Shown one piece after another: positions 47,101 to 59,882 of a stretch of 64,000 nucleotides of DNA (its first letter is position 1; each line of letters opens with the position of its first letter). The notes under the pieces were generated by a model. It made no database searches. It saw nothing but the letters and a program-made list of their open reading frames with translations, and was not told where the DNA came from. Location: positions 16,977-80,976 of the forward strand of contig JAKJHU010001326.1 of assembly GCA_022316685.1 (NCBI GenBank). The letters run 5' to 3'. A program made the position numbers and the translations under genes. The DNA is from Progne subis subis. Taxonomy: Eukaryota; Chordata; Aves; Passeriformes; Hirundinidae.

Positions 47101-49614
47101 AGGCTTGACAAATTATTACCTGAATTTGACGCTTATCACTGTCCCTAGAGGGACAACCCAGCCCTCTCAAGGCTGGAGAAAAGAACCCACAGGGGCAAGT
47201 AGCAGAAGGAAGCAGAATAGAACTTGGCTCCAAGAAGAAAACAGATCAAGGGCTGCATTTCTTGGTTATAGAAATGCAAACTCATTGGTTTCAACTTAGT
47301 CAAGAGCAGTATTTTCACTCTGCAGTCAAAGGAACTGATTTGTGCATTCTGATAATACAAAAATTAGCTGTTAATCTATAGGATCTGATTGCACAGTGGT
47401 TTGCAACCATGATTTTATGGACACTAGTATTACAGCTGCTGTGACAGCGTTTCAATGTCATCTATATGCAGAAGGAGCAATGCTCCTTTTTGTGTAGTTT
47501 TACTAGTTATAATTTAAATGGTAAACTCAGCAGACCTCCTTCAGTATTACAAGCTCAGCTCCTTCCTAAAAGGAAACAACCATTCCAGCTATAAGACCCT
47601 GACATTGAATGTTCCTCCTAATTTCAGATGCCTAAAGGTGCAAGCATGTGCCAGCTGAGCTGCATTTCTGTGTGCAGCTCTTCTGGCCCCAGAAAGCTTT
47701 ACTGGTTGTTTAGGAGAAGGAATGTCCCACAGGTGATCACAACTGTGTCTCTTCCTGAAGGCTGGTGGAGCTTTGGTGAAGAACTCTACTGCCAGTTCTG
47801 GCATAGTAAGCAGCAGGAGAAGGAGCATGTGGGGAGCCTGCTTGTGCAAGGTTTTCCTCACTTTGCAGTCAATCACCAGCAAAGATGACAAATTCAGCTC
47901 AAAGAGGCCTACTGAAGTCATTCTCTGTCAGGAAGAAAAGAACGATGTAGTTTCTTTATTAGTGAGGAAGGAAAATGCTCGGTGGCTGCCAAGAGATCCT
48001 TGTGAAGTGAAAAGAGATTTGTCGTTTTAGAAACAAAGTCTTACAGCTATTTGTTTGAGCTATGGAGAATAACCCACCAGAAAGGAAAGCAGAGCATGCA
48101 AACGCAATATCAAGGAAACAATGGCTACAGAAAATTAAATAGACTCAGAAAATACCTGAGTCAAATTCTTCAGTGTGAGCAAAGGACTGAAGAGCATACT
48201 GATGGGGGAGTTAGCTGTTTGTGTGGTGTGTTGGAGGTTGGGTTTGGGGTTTTTTTCCTCCCCTTCTGCTCAGAAAGACAAATTGGATTTCTTCACCTTT
48301 TCATTTTTCAAGTGTGTTGTTCCCAAGTAATCTTTTCTTATCCAATGTGTAAAAGGTTTTGTTTCCATACTCTTGTGTTACCCTGCAGTAACTGCTTTCA
48401 GTTGAATAGATCTTACTGATTTAAACCTGGCAGATCAAAATGGGCTATGTTTTGTCTGTCTGACAGAGTTCACTTTCAGCTGATGTTAATAGCAGTTGTA
48501 AAACTGATGAGTCTGTATGTATATGCATGAATGCAAATGAGATCAGGAACAATAAATATACAAGTAGGTAAAAAAAAAAAACCAAAACAAACACAGGCTT
48601 TTAAAAATTGTCTCAGAGAATTGGTAGAGTTGATTTACAGTTCGAGGAGAAAGAGCACCGTGTGTCAAGGAGAGGAAACGTGGGAAGGGAATAAAATGGC
48701 AGCGTCTGTCTCTGTAAAAAAAGCTGGCGCAGACCGGAAAGAAGGATTCAAACCAGCACTGTGAGCATGGTCTGCTCCAAAGGGCATCAGGAAATGCTGA
48801 TTTCCTGCGGGGAAAATCCCAGCTACTCTGTTTAGGATTGGCATCATGCCCAAGGGCAAACGGCTTTGGCAGGTTTGTAGGCGGAGTAGGGATTCTTCAG
48901 GCTGGGCATGGAAATACCCACCATACACTCAGAGAAAAACACGTGTTTTGGAGCTCTATTCATCCTCACCCTCCTCCTCCTGCTCCTTCTCTTTCATTCA
49001 TTTGACACAGTCACCTCCAGCCTCAGGCTCATCTCACACACATCAAAACAAAGTCCCGCTCCGACTGAGTTCAGTTTCAGCAGCTTCCTTGCTTTATGTG
49101 ATTGAAGACGTTTGAGTTTCCTGTCAGTGTGGGTGCTGCCAGAAATTTTCTCAGGCTTTTTTCTAGACTTGTAATTAAGACGGCACAGTGGTCCTTTGTG
49201 AAAAGGCTGCTTTTAAGATCCTCGTCAGGCGAACAATAGAAATGGTACAGATGGAGCCCTGCAGATTTAGCTCCTTGCAGTACTCCAGGAATTCAATATA
49301 GACACTCTGTCTATATCTGGAAAATTTCTATTTCTTGATAAAAGTTACACAAAAGCAACAAGTTATAATCTTAAAAAGTACAGATTTTTTTTTTTTCCCC
49401 TAACAGTGTAAAATGTTTTTCCAATTCCTTTGTTTCCATTATTTTCCCCCCTGAGGTATGTTGCAGGTCAGAACTGAGTCCTTTCTCAATAAAAAACCTC
49501 AACTGAGATATCATACCTTGTGCTACTTCTTTTTCTACCATCAGATAAAGAGATTATTAAGAGGGTCAGCATGACACAGAAATGTCACTAAAAAATCGGT
49601 GGCTTCCCATCAAC
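41178..49614. other. Unique DNA with possible conserved non-coding elements
   Basis: No transposon and no recognisable coding exon in 8.4 kb, the longest repeat-poor part of the window. Frames up to 122 codons exist (for example 48051-48419 plus, 42395-42742 minus) but none has a recognisable domain. Parts of the interval have the look of conserved enhancers (41760-42180 and 46440-46940): AT-rich with homeobox-like TAATTA sites and few simple repeats. A (TTTG)n run lies at 41651-41676. Confidence 0.45.
41651..41676. repeat. (TTTG)n short array
   Basis: About six TTTG units followed by a 10-A run. Confidence 0.9.
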
Positions 49615-49694
49615 AATAAAATAAAATAAAATAAAATAAAATAAAATAAAATAAAATAAAATAAAATAAAAAATAAAATAAAATAAAATAAAAT
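49615..49694. repeat. (TAAAA)n pentanucleotide microsatellite
   Basis: About 16 units of AATAA/TAAAA with one interruption near 49668. It reads as Phe-Ile-Leu-Phe-Tyr on the minus strand, which explains the 60-codon frame there. Confidence 0.95.
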
Positions 49695-51665
49695 TTAAAA
49701 AAATCCATGATGCTACTACTACAATGAGAAAACAAAACCTGCCTGAGGTTTCAGAGCAGAACAGGTTCACACAGTATTCTGAAATGGCTGAAATAGATGG
49801 TTAAAGAGAAAAATGAGAGCACTGATGAATATCGCAGTAGAAGTCTGTGAGATTGGAGGGAGTAATGTGCTAAAATAGGAGTGCAAAGGATCGGTCTGTG
49901 TAAAGCCCGCTGGAGTTTGGACTTCACATCTGAACTGAGACTAGGGCCTAATCCTGTCAAGATTTTGAAACCTGTATTGTCAGATTTCATCCAAAAATAA
50001 AAACACCATGGAAAATTTTCAAATTTGTGAGACTCTTGCCATCCTGAGAAGAAGAAAATCCCTTACACCACTTTTTGTTTTGGTCTCTATCTGAGAGACA
50101 TAAAAAAGATTAAACTGAAGCTATAACTTCAGGAATTTCTGACCCAGGCATATTGTTATGTATGTAAAGAGCATTTAAAACCTGGCATTTTGGGTCTGCT
50201 TGCTGAAGGAAACAGTGACAGCTGTGAAGTCCAGAACCACATCTGGATTTTATCCAAATAAAACTTTTCCTGACTGGAGTAGACCAAAACATTCTTTGAG
50301 GTTAAAAGTGTTGTTTATTTCACAAAATACTGTATGGGTACAAAAATGTGTATGTTTATTCCTAATGATGCATATAAAGAAATAATAACACATATACAGA
50401 TATCAGTGGCATTTTGTATAAAATATTAATTTCAGCTGTAATTATGAGAAGAATCAAGCCTATTTTTAACACTTACAAAATATCACCCTTCCTTATGGAG
50501 CAGTATAAAAAAATGCTAGCTCCTAGCTCAGGGTAGGCTTGCAACAGTGAACCAAATACGAATCACTAGGGAGGAAAATCTCAAAAAATTTGCACCAAGC
50601 TTCACATGGCTCCACAAATACAAGCATTGAGCTGTGATGCACACAGCCTATATTGCTGCTTATAAAGGAACTCTGTTGTTTTTACATTTTATTTCCGCCA
50701 ACTCTTGATGTAGGCAGAACAATAACCTCCACACAGCCAGATAATTGCTTCCACCAAAATCTCTGAGCACAATGTCATCCCTTAGTGACACTCCACTACT
50801 AGTTCATAGATGTTATCATAAAATTAATTATGTTCCCTATGAGAGCCCTTAATGTTGATTTTGATGTCAGCCTTATTGATTGGCTATTGAACCCCTCATT
50901 GTGCTCTTCTGAGAAGGTCCCAGCCGGGCTGTGCAGGGAGATTTTGCCCTGGGCTAGCTGTCAATCTCCACAAGGCACCTTGAAAAGGTCAGGGCTACCA
51001 AAGGCTGGCCGAGGATGTACTGCCTTTAACTCAACTGAAAGAGGACTTATTTAGGACAGAAATAATTAATTTGTTGAATTTCTTTCCATGCGGTAACTAT
51101 CTAGCTGACGATAAGTAAATTCAGGAGATGAGCTGTCTGTTCTTATCCTTCATAGGGTTTAACACTGAAATGTCATGGCTTGACAAAAAAACCCTCCCAC
51201 AACACAAAAACCCTCCCACAACACAAACCAGCAAGCAAGGGAAGGAAAGGAATGCTGGCAGAGGAGGTGAAGCATGTTTTCAGTCACTGGGACCTATAAC
51301 CAAACCTCTCCAAAGAACAACTCCCTTTTTCTTTCACAGCAAGTGAAAGCAAACAGAAAGGAAATCAAAGCAATGTGATTTTCAGTGCCAGGCACAGAGC
51401 ACAACTACGCTGTGAAACAGGGAACGGTAGGACCAGTGCTGGGAAGACAGAGGCATCAGGGAATGCAGAGAGTGGGCACAGGGCATGTGCTGTGTGTTCT
51501 ATCTGTCCAAAGTTCCGAAGACAAGCCCTAAGTTTTGGAAGGCTTTATCACTGTGGGGCATTGCTGCCCTAACAGCCTCCTCACCTGAGCTGGTGTCGAA
51601 GCAAGAGCTCCATTTTTTTCTGAAGCAGGCATCCACCCGTGCTCCCAGGCGCAGTGTGGCCTCAG
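49695..51665. other. Unique non-coding DNA, no gene seen
   Basis: Short frames only. It contains a 19-bp tandem duplication at 51187-51224. The Cys-rich frame at 51485-51679 has no recognisable motif. Confidence 0.55.
51187..51224. repeat. 19-bp tandem duplication
   Basis: AAAAACCCTCCCACAACAC occurs exactly twice in tandem (51187-51205 and 51206-51224). Confidence 0.92.
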
Positions 51666-51671
51666 TCTCCC
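51666..51671. repeat. Target-site duplication TCTCCC, left copy
   Basis: Exact hexamer repeated at 52106-52111, bracketing an LTR. Confidence 0.85.
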
Positions 51672-52105
51672 TGTCGTAGAGACGGTCACGACATACAGAA
51701 TGACACGGTATCAGGTTTTCAGAAGGCTCTTAATCATGGTGGCATGCTGCCTTTTATACAGTTTTTACAAACCTCAAGGGTTTGTAAAAATTGTATAATT
51801 GGTTGTATAATTGTATAGTGCTAATTGGTTAATATTTTCTTGTTAATTATTCTACTGGTTAGTTAAAAGATATTTTGCTCATCTATAAAATCTGTCTATT
51901 CCTGGATTGTTTACACATTTTGTTTACTGATTCTCATGGGACAAATCCCTTGTTATTACAGGTGAATTTATTTTTCACCCTCAGAATAGACTGTTGTGTT
52001 AAAGGAAGTTCTAACTGTTAAAAAAGCTTCATATGGAAATTTGCGAATTGCTTGCTAGGTGCACTTAGAAAAAATGACAAGCTAGCTTTTTACCCTTTTC
52101 CTACA
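51672..52105 (-). mobile_element. Solo ERV LTR (ERVK-like), minus sense, 6-bp TSD
   Basis: A 434-bp unit starts TGTCGTAGAG and ends TTTTCCTACA on the plus strand, flanked by a perfect 6-bp duplication TCTCCC. Six bases is the spacing typical of class II (ERVK, beta-like) integrases. On the minus strand a TATA box, TGTATAAAAG, lies at 51751-51760. About 80 bp of R/U5 follow, ending CTACGACA, so transcription would run right to left. No internal region remains, so it is a solo LTR. An internal near-palindrome around 51768-51791 (AAACCTCAAGGGTTT) was seen. Confidence 0.85.
51751..51760 (-). promoter_or_regulatory. TATA box of the solo LTR
   Basis: TGTATAAAAG on the minus strand, about 80 bp upstream of the LTR 3' end. 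This fixes the sense of the LTR. Confidence 0.5.
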
Positions 52106-52111
52106 TCTCCC
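52106..52111. repeat. Target-site duplication TCTCCC, right copy
   Basis: Exact copy of 51666-51671, immediately after the LTR end CTACA. Confidence 0.85.
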
Positions 52112-55100
52112 AATGCCTGGCCACTGCCTCCAGACTGGAAAGCACTGGCTTTAAGTGCCTCAGCAGGCAGTGTCATGATATCACCTCTGCACGGGGGTAT
52201 TTTATTAAAAATTGGGGTATTTTACCTCACCTACCCTGAATATTGATAGCCAATGACAAATAGCAGAGCATAATGCCCAGATGTTTCTGGCTTCAGGACA
52301 GCACATTCACAAGACTAAACTGTTAGTTAAAAGCTATTTTATGTTTTTAAAGTTCTGTCTAGTCCCTGGGATGTTTCCTACATTATAATTTCAACTGTTG
52401 GCACAAAGTTCTCATTCTAGCCATATCCTGAATTTGTTTCCTATCATGAGTTTGTTTCACAGAAAATTTTTTATGACCTTTTGACTGTTAAAAGCAGGAA
52501 GAATGTTTATTACTTTGCACCTAGGCCCTCAACACTACCATTTTCCATTAGCCCTATGAGGTGGCTTTCACAGTCTACTGGAAATCCTTGAACAATCAGA
52601 GGACCCCCATCAACCTCAAAACCAAGCAGAAGCAGAAGCCTCCTTGATGCACGTGAGTGTGTTTGTGTTTGTGTGTGTGTGTGTGTCTGTGTGTGTGTGT
52701 GTGTGCATGGGTGGCTGCAGCAGTGGAAGGGAACACATCACACATACCCCATGCCAGGAAGTAATTTCAACCTTTTCCTAGAGCAGAAAAATTGAATTTT
52801 TGTGTGTGGTACAGAGACACTCGAGCCCCCTCTGCTAGAGTAATATAATTGAGTGACAGCAGGCTGAGGGTAAGGTCTAGCTATGAGAGTAGGACAGGCA
52901 GCCAAGTGTCAGCTTTCCTTTGCTGGTGCTGCCAGTGTGTTGAAGAAATACCTGACAGCCACTGGTGCCATTTGTAGGAAGGTGAGATGAGACACAGCTG
53001 GGAAGTTATTTTTGTAGCAGAAGGACATCTCCGCCTTCACAACTCTTCCCCGGTATGCAGTGGTCATAATGAGAAGCACGAGGTTTCCATTCATCCCTGC
53101 ATTTCTGAATATCGACCTTAATTTCATTCTGTATGGAGAGATTTGTAGCTCATTCCTCTCCTTGCTATTGTGCCCTTTCCCCCCCACCCCCACCAAAATT
53201 ATAATATTAATTGAAATCTAAAATTAATATCTGATTGCAATCTAAATTGAATAGAGAGCCAAAATTTTCCAGTCTTCTGCAATCAAAAAATGACGACTGA
53301 GAGAGCTAAATCTGATTGTGTGAGGATTTAAAAAAGAAAAATCTCTTCCTGCTTCTGCACTTGCTTTTGTATTCTAACAAGCCCAAGCACAGAAGGCATT
53401 TCTAATCAAATATCTAGAATTTCATGTCTGATTATGGATGCATATTTGTAAGAAGAAATAACCTGGGAAACAACTAAGATTGGAGAAGCTTTTCTAAATT
53501 ATATGTATCTGATTTCTTCCAGCTGATAACATTTTCAGCATTTCTTGGGTCTGCTAGTTTTTAGTTCAGCGCAAAGCTTCAAACTCTAGTGGCACAAGAG
53601 AATGCATTGCTAATCTTGCAGCAGAGCAGTAAAAATGTCAGCAGCAGGTTTGATATTCAGTAGGACAGTGCTGTGTGTAGAAGCTCCAGTGAACTGGGAC
53701 TGGGTCTGTTCCAGACAGCAATTTGGTAAATCCTGCCCACTTCTGAAAACACATGTATTCCTAATAATTTTATGGGAAAAAAGTGTGCTGGAGAAAATCC
53801 ATAGTAAGTCCCTCAGTAGTGTGCGTTTGAGGACTCCTTTTTAAGCGGCTGTCACATTTTGCAAGGTGTGAAAGAAAGCAATTTTACAACGACTCTCTTA
53901 TGTGTGTTCTCAGTTTTGTAGCCTGAACTGGGCAACTTGGTGGTGGTGGCAAAGCTTCTCTTGATTTCATTAGGTAGATAAATGTAGTTCCGCATCTCAT
54001 GAAGTTCTTGGAAGAAGCATTTGCTGGTTTCAGTGGGTGGAATAAGACCGATTCCTCTGTGCTTCAGTCATTCAACTAAGGGGAGAGTCTGGTGACTTGA
54101 TTCTCTCTTTGAGAAACGTCAGTTGTTATGAGACTACCTCTGGTGGCTGCCCAAACGTGCAGCTGAGATAAATTGTCTTCCAGCAGTGCCTGGTTCAGGA
54201 GCCTCGTTTTATGGGTAGGGCTTGAGGCTGATTGTGGATCTTGTGAGAATCACTCCCTTCAGCTGCTGTGGGGTCACTGAGAGCCCAGCTAAGGGATGTA
54301 CAGAGTCCTCCTGGAAGAACCTTTGCTTGATTTCTGAAGGGGGTACAATGAGGACTTCTTAAAACAGGTTCTTAATTAGTTTTTCAGCTGTAAGTTTGTT
54401 AAAAAAAAATATTGCTTAATGTCACATACATAATCTTAGCATCAAAGAAAATTGTCAGTTTCTTGTCAACTGTATGCAAAATTGCTGTACTCTTATTTTG
54501 CAACATTATAAACTAATTCTTAATTAGATCTGTATAAATACTCTTGGGATGCTGTCTGCATCAGATTAGCTTCTCCTTTCATGCAGATTACAGAGACACA
54601 GAGCTCCATGCCAGTGGAGGTGGGAAGTATGGTCAGTAATTTCTTTGCCAAGTGTGCTGATGGTCGCAGACTCTGTCCTGCCCTACTTGTGGCTCCACAG
54701 AACTCTAAATTGGCTTTTTTAGGCAAAGGTCACATTACGGTGTCAATTACTGGCTACTACCTGGAAAATTTAATTTCATGCCCTGCAGTTGGTCTGCTTT
54801 CTTCTCTACTATGATTGGCAACTCTTTCCCTGCTGGTAACTAGAATGCTCATTTAAGTGAAGTGATTAAAATCCTGAAGACAACTGGTTTGGAAGGACAG
54901 CTTTAGGTTGCTAGCATAACCCAGCAAGCTCTTGCATAAATGCGTTTGGATGAATAGAACAAAAGCCTCTTCTTGCCCTTTACAAAGCCTCTCAAGAAAC
55001 AGTGTTGTTTGTGATTTGTGTCATGTCAATCTGTTCCTTGTCCAGTAGATATTTAGTTGATGCACTTATGAAAACCAGAGGAAACTAGTGAGCTAACAAG

Positions 55101-55407
55101 TGCCTAATTTTAGATCAGGTATCACGGTCTTATTAATATTACTTATTTTTTAACATAAAGACTTTTGCTTGAAGATTGTCAAATCTTTTCTGCCTTTCAG
55201 AAGCCTCTGAGGAGATTTTTAAGTGCCTGGTTTGCAATTTAACAGATCTCAGTGCAATTTCTACGATCCAGAATCCTTCATTTATTCTCAGGAATTGTTT
55301 CCTTCCCAAAAGATATATTATGTCATTTACTTTGAGGTGGAACTGCTAATCAAAATAAAGGGACATTTCTCCTTTAAAACTGTTTATGTAAAATACATAA
55401 AAGGGTT
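52112..55407. other. Unique non-coding DNA, no gene seen
   Basis: No coding region or transposon recognised apart from the listed (GT)n array. The frame at 52909-53196 minus (95 codons) has no recognisable domain. Confidence 0.55.
52657..52705. repeat. (GT)n dinucleotide microsatellite
   Basis: About 49 bp of GT with TTT and CT interruptions near 52661-52670 and 52687. Confidence 0.95.
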
Positions 55408-55524
55408 GAATTGGGCCCTGGGCAACCTGATGTAGTAGAAGGTGCTCCTGCTCATGGCAGAGGGCTTGAAGCAAAGTGATCTTTATGGTCCCTTCCAACA
55501 CAAACTGTTCTATGATTTTATGAG
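55408..55524 (+). mobile_element. CR1 LINE 3' UTR fragment
   Basis: About 117 bp matches the conserved CR1 3' end: GGGCAACCTGATGTAGTAGAA, then the GGTCCCTTCCAACACAAAC motif, then the tail TTCTATGATTTTATGA. It is heavily 5'-truncated with no coding sequence, and the tail fixes it on the plus strand. Confidence 0.93.
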
Positions 55525-58500
55525 TCTGATCCTTCTCATGTGTCTGGAAGAACAGAGTTTACCCTTTTACTTACGTGTTTACTCAAGGAAAAAGGACTGT
55601 TTCAGCTTCATGAAGAACAATTACAAAGAAAATATCTGTGAGGAATACAGGGAATTCTTGACTCTTATTTAGGTGAAGAAAGGCTTGTTTTTGTTACTGT
55701 GACTGTAGGGTTTTTGCCAGACCAGGTACTCCAGGACTTTCACAGTTCAGTTCAAACAACTATTGCTTGGTGACTGGAATGACAGCTGTCAGCCTGCAGG
55801 TGCATTGCAGGGGCCTTTCTCAATGGACATTTTGGCATAATATGAAACAAGTCAACATTATTTGAACATTATTCGTACCAGGTTCAAACGTGAATGTGGT
55901 GGAGTAGGATCAGAAGATTTTAGAAGGCAGCAAGTTGGAATTTGGCTGGATAAAGGATACAGGGCTCCGAGTTCTAGGACTCAGTGTTTCTTTACGAGCA
56001 CCTGAGAGGTTCTTCTTTTCTTTGAATTCAGATCAAATTTTCTAATTACTTCACATGCAGTTTTTAGCCTTTTTTGCCTACAGTGCTGTTGGAGTTTTTG
56101 CTGTTCCACTACAGGTAGAGGTAACCCAGTAAGGGGTATATCCCTGCCTCAGGAACTGAACAATACAGAGGTCAGCTCATCACTAAAACTCTTTGAGAGG
56201 GCTTAGGAGACCCAAATAAAGTTTCTTTTAAAATAATTTTCAATACAAAGTTCTACAGACATAGCAATATCTCTACGGTTTATTTATTTTCGTAGAAGTG
56301 TGCTGTTCCCAAGGGCAATCAAGTTGCTAGCACCAGATCCTGGAGTTACCCAGTGGCATGTTGGAGGCTGGTGATGATCATCCTCGTCTTCGTGAGACTG
56401 TGCACTTCACCCCAGTCAGTCTTCAGATGAAGCAGGGGATCCAAACATTCACACAGTCTTCGCAGAGCACACGTCATGGGCTTTACTGTCCAGGATCCCT
56501 CCAAGGCAGAAGATTTTAGTGCAGATGCTCGAGCTTTTTTACAACTCTTGGGACAAAACCCAACAGCTCTGAGTCAGGTCTTTGCTTTCATGTGAAGAAT
56601 ACATGTTTGTCCTTTTAAAGGGATGAGATTTTCTCATATGAAAGGACATATGCATGTATGTTCTTTGTCAAATGACAACCAAAATCCACTTTCTTGGACT
56701 TATTTTAACTTCTTAGTGAAATTCCTAATGTGTCAGGAAACTTGAAATCCTGTTACAAATAATTTTATTCAGTATAAAAAGTTAATATTGGCTGCTAAAG
56801 TACCAAGTTGCCCGTTCCAGGCTTTGCTGGTAGGAATGTAATGAGCTGCTAGTGGTTTGGCATTGCAGTATTGTCGACGGACTGGCAGAAATTCGCAGGT
56901 CAGAGAGAAATAGCATAGCTCTGGCCTCTAGAAGGTGAGACAGTTAACTCTCCTCGCTCTTTTTAGACAGGCCCACCCTTCTGTGGCTTCCAGGAGTTAC
57001 TCAGTAATGCTTGACATTTTACTCTCTGGTCAGCATACAGATAGGGAGAATCTGCTCTGGCAAAACCAGGGCACTACCACTCAAAAAGCCATTTGACAAT
57101 TTCACTGCTGATGATGGCTCACTTCCAAATTGCTCAGCACCCCCAGAACTATCTAAACTGCACGCTGACGGTGTGCAGTGACTGAGATACACTCACTGCC
57201 TCAAAAAATAACAGAGTGAAAACTCTGGTATCATTTAAATACAATGCATTAAACTGCATTTATTTTGTATAGATGGTAAAAAGGCAGAAATATAAAGCTG
57301 TTCTCAAAGTGCATTTAGCATTTAAATCCTTGGTGCAGCATGTGGCACATCTCATTACAGATGTAAAGAAACAGACACTTTTTGTTTTCTCTGTAGGATG
57401 AAATTATGTTGACTTCCTGCAATGTGTGAACTGATACTTTAGGAATACTCTGTTCCTGTAGCATTTTATAAATATCACCATTTCAAATGACAGCAAACAT
57501 ATGGGCACCTGCCAATCAATCCTTGAGTGTTTTCCTATCATAACTTTTGTGCTGATTGATAAAGAAACCTCCAAACAAGTTCTAGCAGCGAAGCTTTTGG
57601 AAAGGATCCAAAGGTGAACTACAAATCCAGTACTTGTACTTTGCCTTTGCTGAGAATTTCTAGTATCATAAATCCAACTTCACGTTCTTCAGAGTTCTTT
57701 GCTTATTTGTCTAAGGAGGGATTTCCATTGGCATGGAGGGTATTTAAGCACTGGTTAGGAAGGAGATACCCAATTCCCTGTTGTGTCTTTGTGAAGGTTT
57801 CCCATGGATGCCTGTGATGAAAAGAACTGGAACAGCAGGACTTAACTTCATGCAGTCTGTAAGGATACTCTAGGCACTCTCCATATTTTTTGATATCCTA
57901 ATTAGTTTCTCACATGGAAAAGGAATTCTTGAATTGCGAATCCTAAATATTAAGGGGACATCAAGGATTGTATTCATTTCCAGGGGGAGGCAGTACAATA
58001 TGTAAAAAATTACTTCTGATTCTAGTATATATTTTTTTACCAGTTCTTCTTTCACTCTGTTTTTCTGCCCCCTCTTTCTAGCTGAAAGTCAAGACCCACA
58101 GCTGGAGGAAATAAAACAGCTATATTGCAATGCTTTAAAATTAGCATGGTTCAATTTCAGCTCAGAACTAAGAGAGCTCTCTGCAGAAGGTCTTGAACCT
58201 CTTGTTTTGTGCAGCTGTGTTGTGTAATGAAAAGCACATAAACAGCTGCCTTATTGTAAAAAAAAAAAAAAATCAGACAAAATTCACCACTTACCTCTTC
58301 CCTGCACTCAGGAGATAGTGGTTTTCCTATCTTGGTAATGAAAGGCGATTCCAGCCCCTCAGTTATCAAGTAGCTTCAGGTTGTCCTTAATCACCTGATT
58401 ATTTTTCTCCTTCAAGGTTTAGACTAAATGATTTAGCAATGCTCATGTGATTTCCCCATAAAGACTGTGGAATTAGTAGCCATGTGCTGTAGGCTAGGAC

Positions 58501-59528
58501 ACACTGGAACAGGAAAGCTGAGCATGTTCCACAGGAGCAATAACAGCAAACTTCCTTCCCTCCCTGCTTTGCCCTGCCCTTCACCAAGCCCTCTTCTCCC
58601 AGACCACATAACCATATGGTCAAGGTTATAAAACATAAAGGCCTCTGTGACTATAGAAATCCCAATAAAAACCCAAGGTAGAAGCCTTCACAAGGCTTAA
58701 ACTTCATTTACATCTGATCCCTGGAGCGTTTAGCTCTGCAGTTTTTAAACTCTGCTCATATCCCCCATAAAAAATGTTTCCCATTTAAATAGTAAAAGAT
58801 TTACTACACGAACATCCTTTTCCCGCTCCACTGGATTACACCTCTCCAGGGACAAAACACCAACCAGGCAGGGTAAAACACCTGCCTTATTAACACCGTT
58901 AATCACGAAACAATGATGAGGAGCCTGACATGCAAAAACCTGGCCCCTCTTTGAAGTCTAAGGAGTCTCTGGCTCAGCCAAACAGACTTCAGCTAGGAGT
59001 AACAGGTGCTTTTCCTCTCAAATGACACTGCTCTACCTTAGGATAGCACAAGAACACAGAGAGCTGCACTGCTCGGAGAGCCAGCGTCCATTCTCATGCC
59101 ATCACCAGCCCCAGGGAGGCCCCAAGAGCTCTGATGGGCTCATCCTCCCAGCCCAGCAGGCTGAATTAAAAACTCCCTAGCATCCCACGGTCACACATCC
59201 TCCTCTTAGGCAGGGCAGCAGCCTTCCTTGGGCTGGCCACAGTGGCACTGCTTGCTCTGCTAAGGTCAGACCATGTGTCTGCTCTGCACTAAACCTTTGT
59301 GAGGGCGTGCTGTGTCTGCGTTAGGGAGTATCTGGGGCCAGCCAGCACCTTCCTCTGCCACAGGCTCTCCCTGGCACAAATCTTTGCCCCAGGATGCCTG
59401 CAGAGAAAGGCATATCATTCTATTTTCAGGTATCCTGACATGGATGAGAATATCCTGTGCAGTACTGGATTCAAAACTGGACATTTGTGTATCTGAAGGA
59501 GCTAGGGTCCTGTGGAGAGTGTTTGCAG
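55525..59528. other. Unique non-coding DNA, no gene seen
   Basis: No gene recognised. 57220-57380 and 58780-58960 are repeat-free and could be regulatory, but there is nothing decisive. Frames are under 80 codons. Confidence 0.55.
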
Positions 59529-59733
59529 CACTTTTGTTGGAATGCTAGGAGCTTAGATTTAAGATTTTAGTATATAGTAATACATATGAGTCAAGATGGA
59601 GGATTTTGGGTGTTGTCTAAGTCCTTCTTCTTGTCCTTCTTCTTCCTTCTTAATGGGTTTAGGTGGTTTTCTGTCACTGGGTGAAAAAGGTGCGCATTGC
59701 GTGCCTTGGGTGGTCATTATTGGGTCAAATAAG

Positions 59734-59740
59734 TATAAAT
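59734..59740 (+). promoter_or_regulatory. TATA box of family A LTR copy 3
   Basis: TATAAAT, 137 bp upstream of the AATAAA signal at 59877-59882. It is conserved in copy 2 as TATAAATAAT on the minus strand. Confidence 0.5.
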
Positions 59741-59876
59741 AATAGAGGTGTCACCTCGTTATTGGGGGATTATCACTTAAATAACCTTGGAAAGAGTCAG
59801 AAGCTCTCCATTTTACCTTTGCTTTCTAAGAACTCACCGTGTGTGAACCTGTAAATTCTGTAAATAGATAAGATAT

Positions 59877-59882
59877 AATAAA
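59877..59882 (+). terminator. Polyadenylation signal of family A LTR copy 3
   Basis: AATAAA followed by CATTCCAAGTC. The same position is AATAAACATCTAAGTC in copy 1 and AGTAAACATCTGAGTC in copy 2. Confidence 0.55.
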
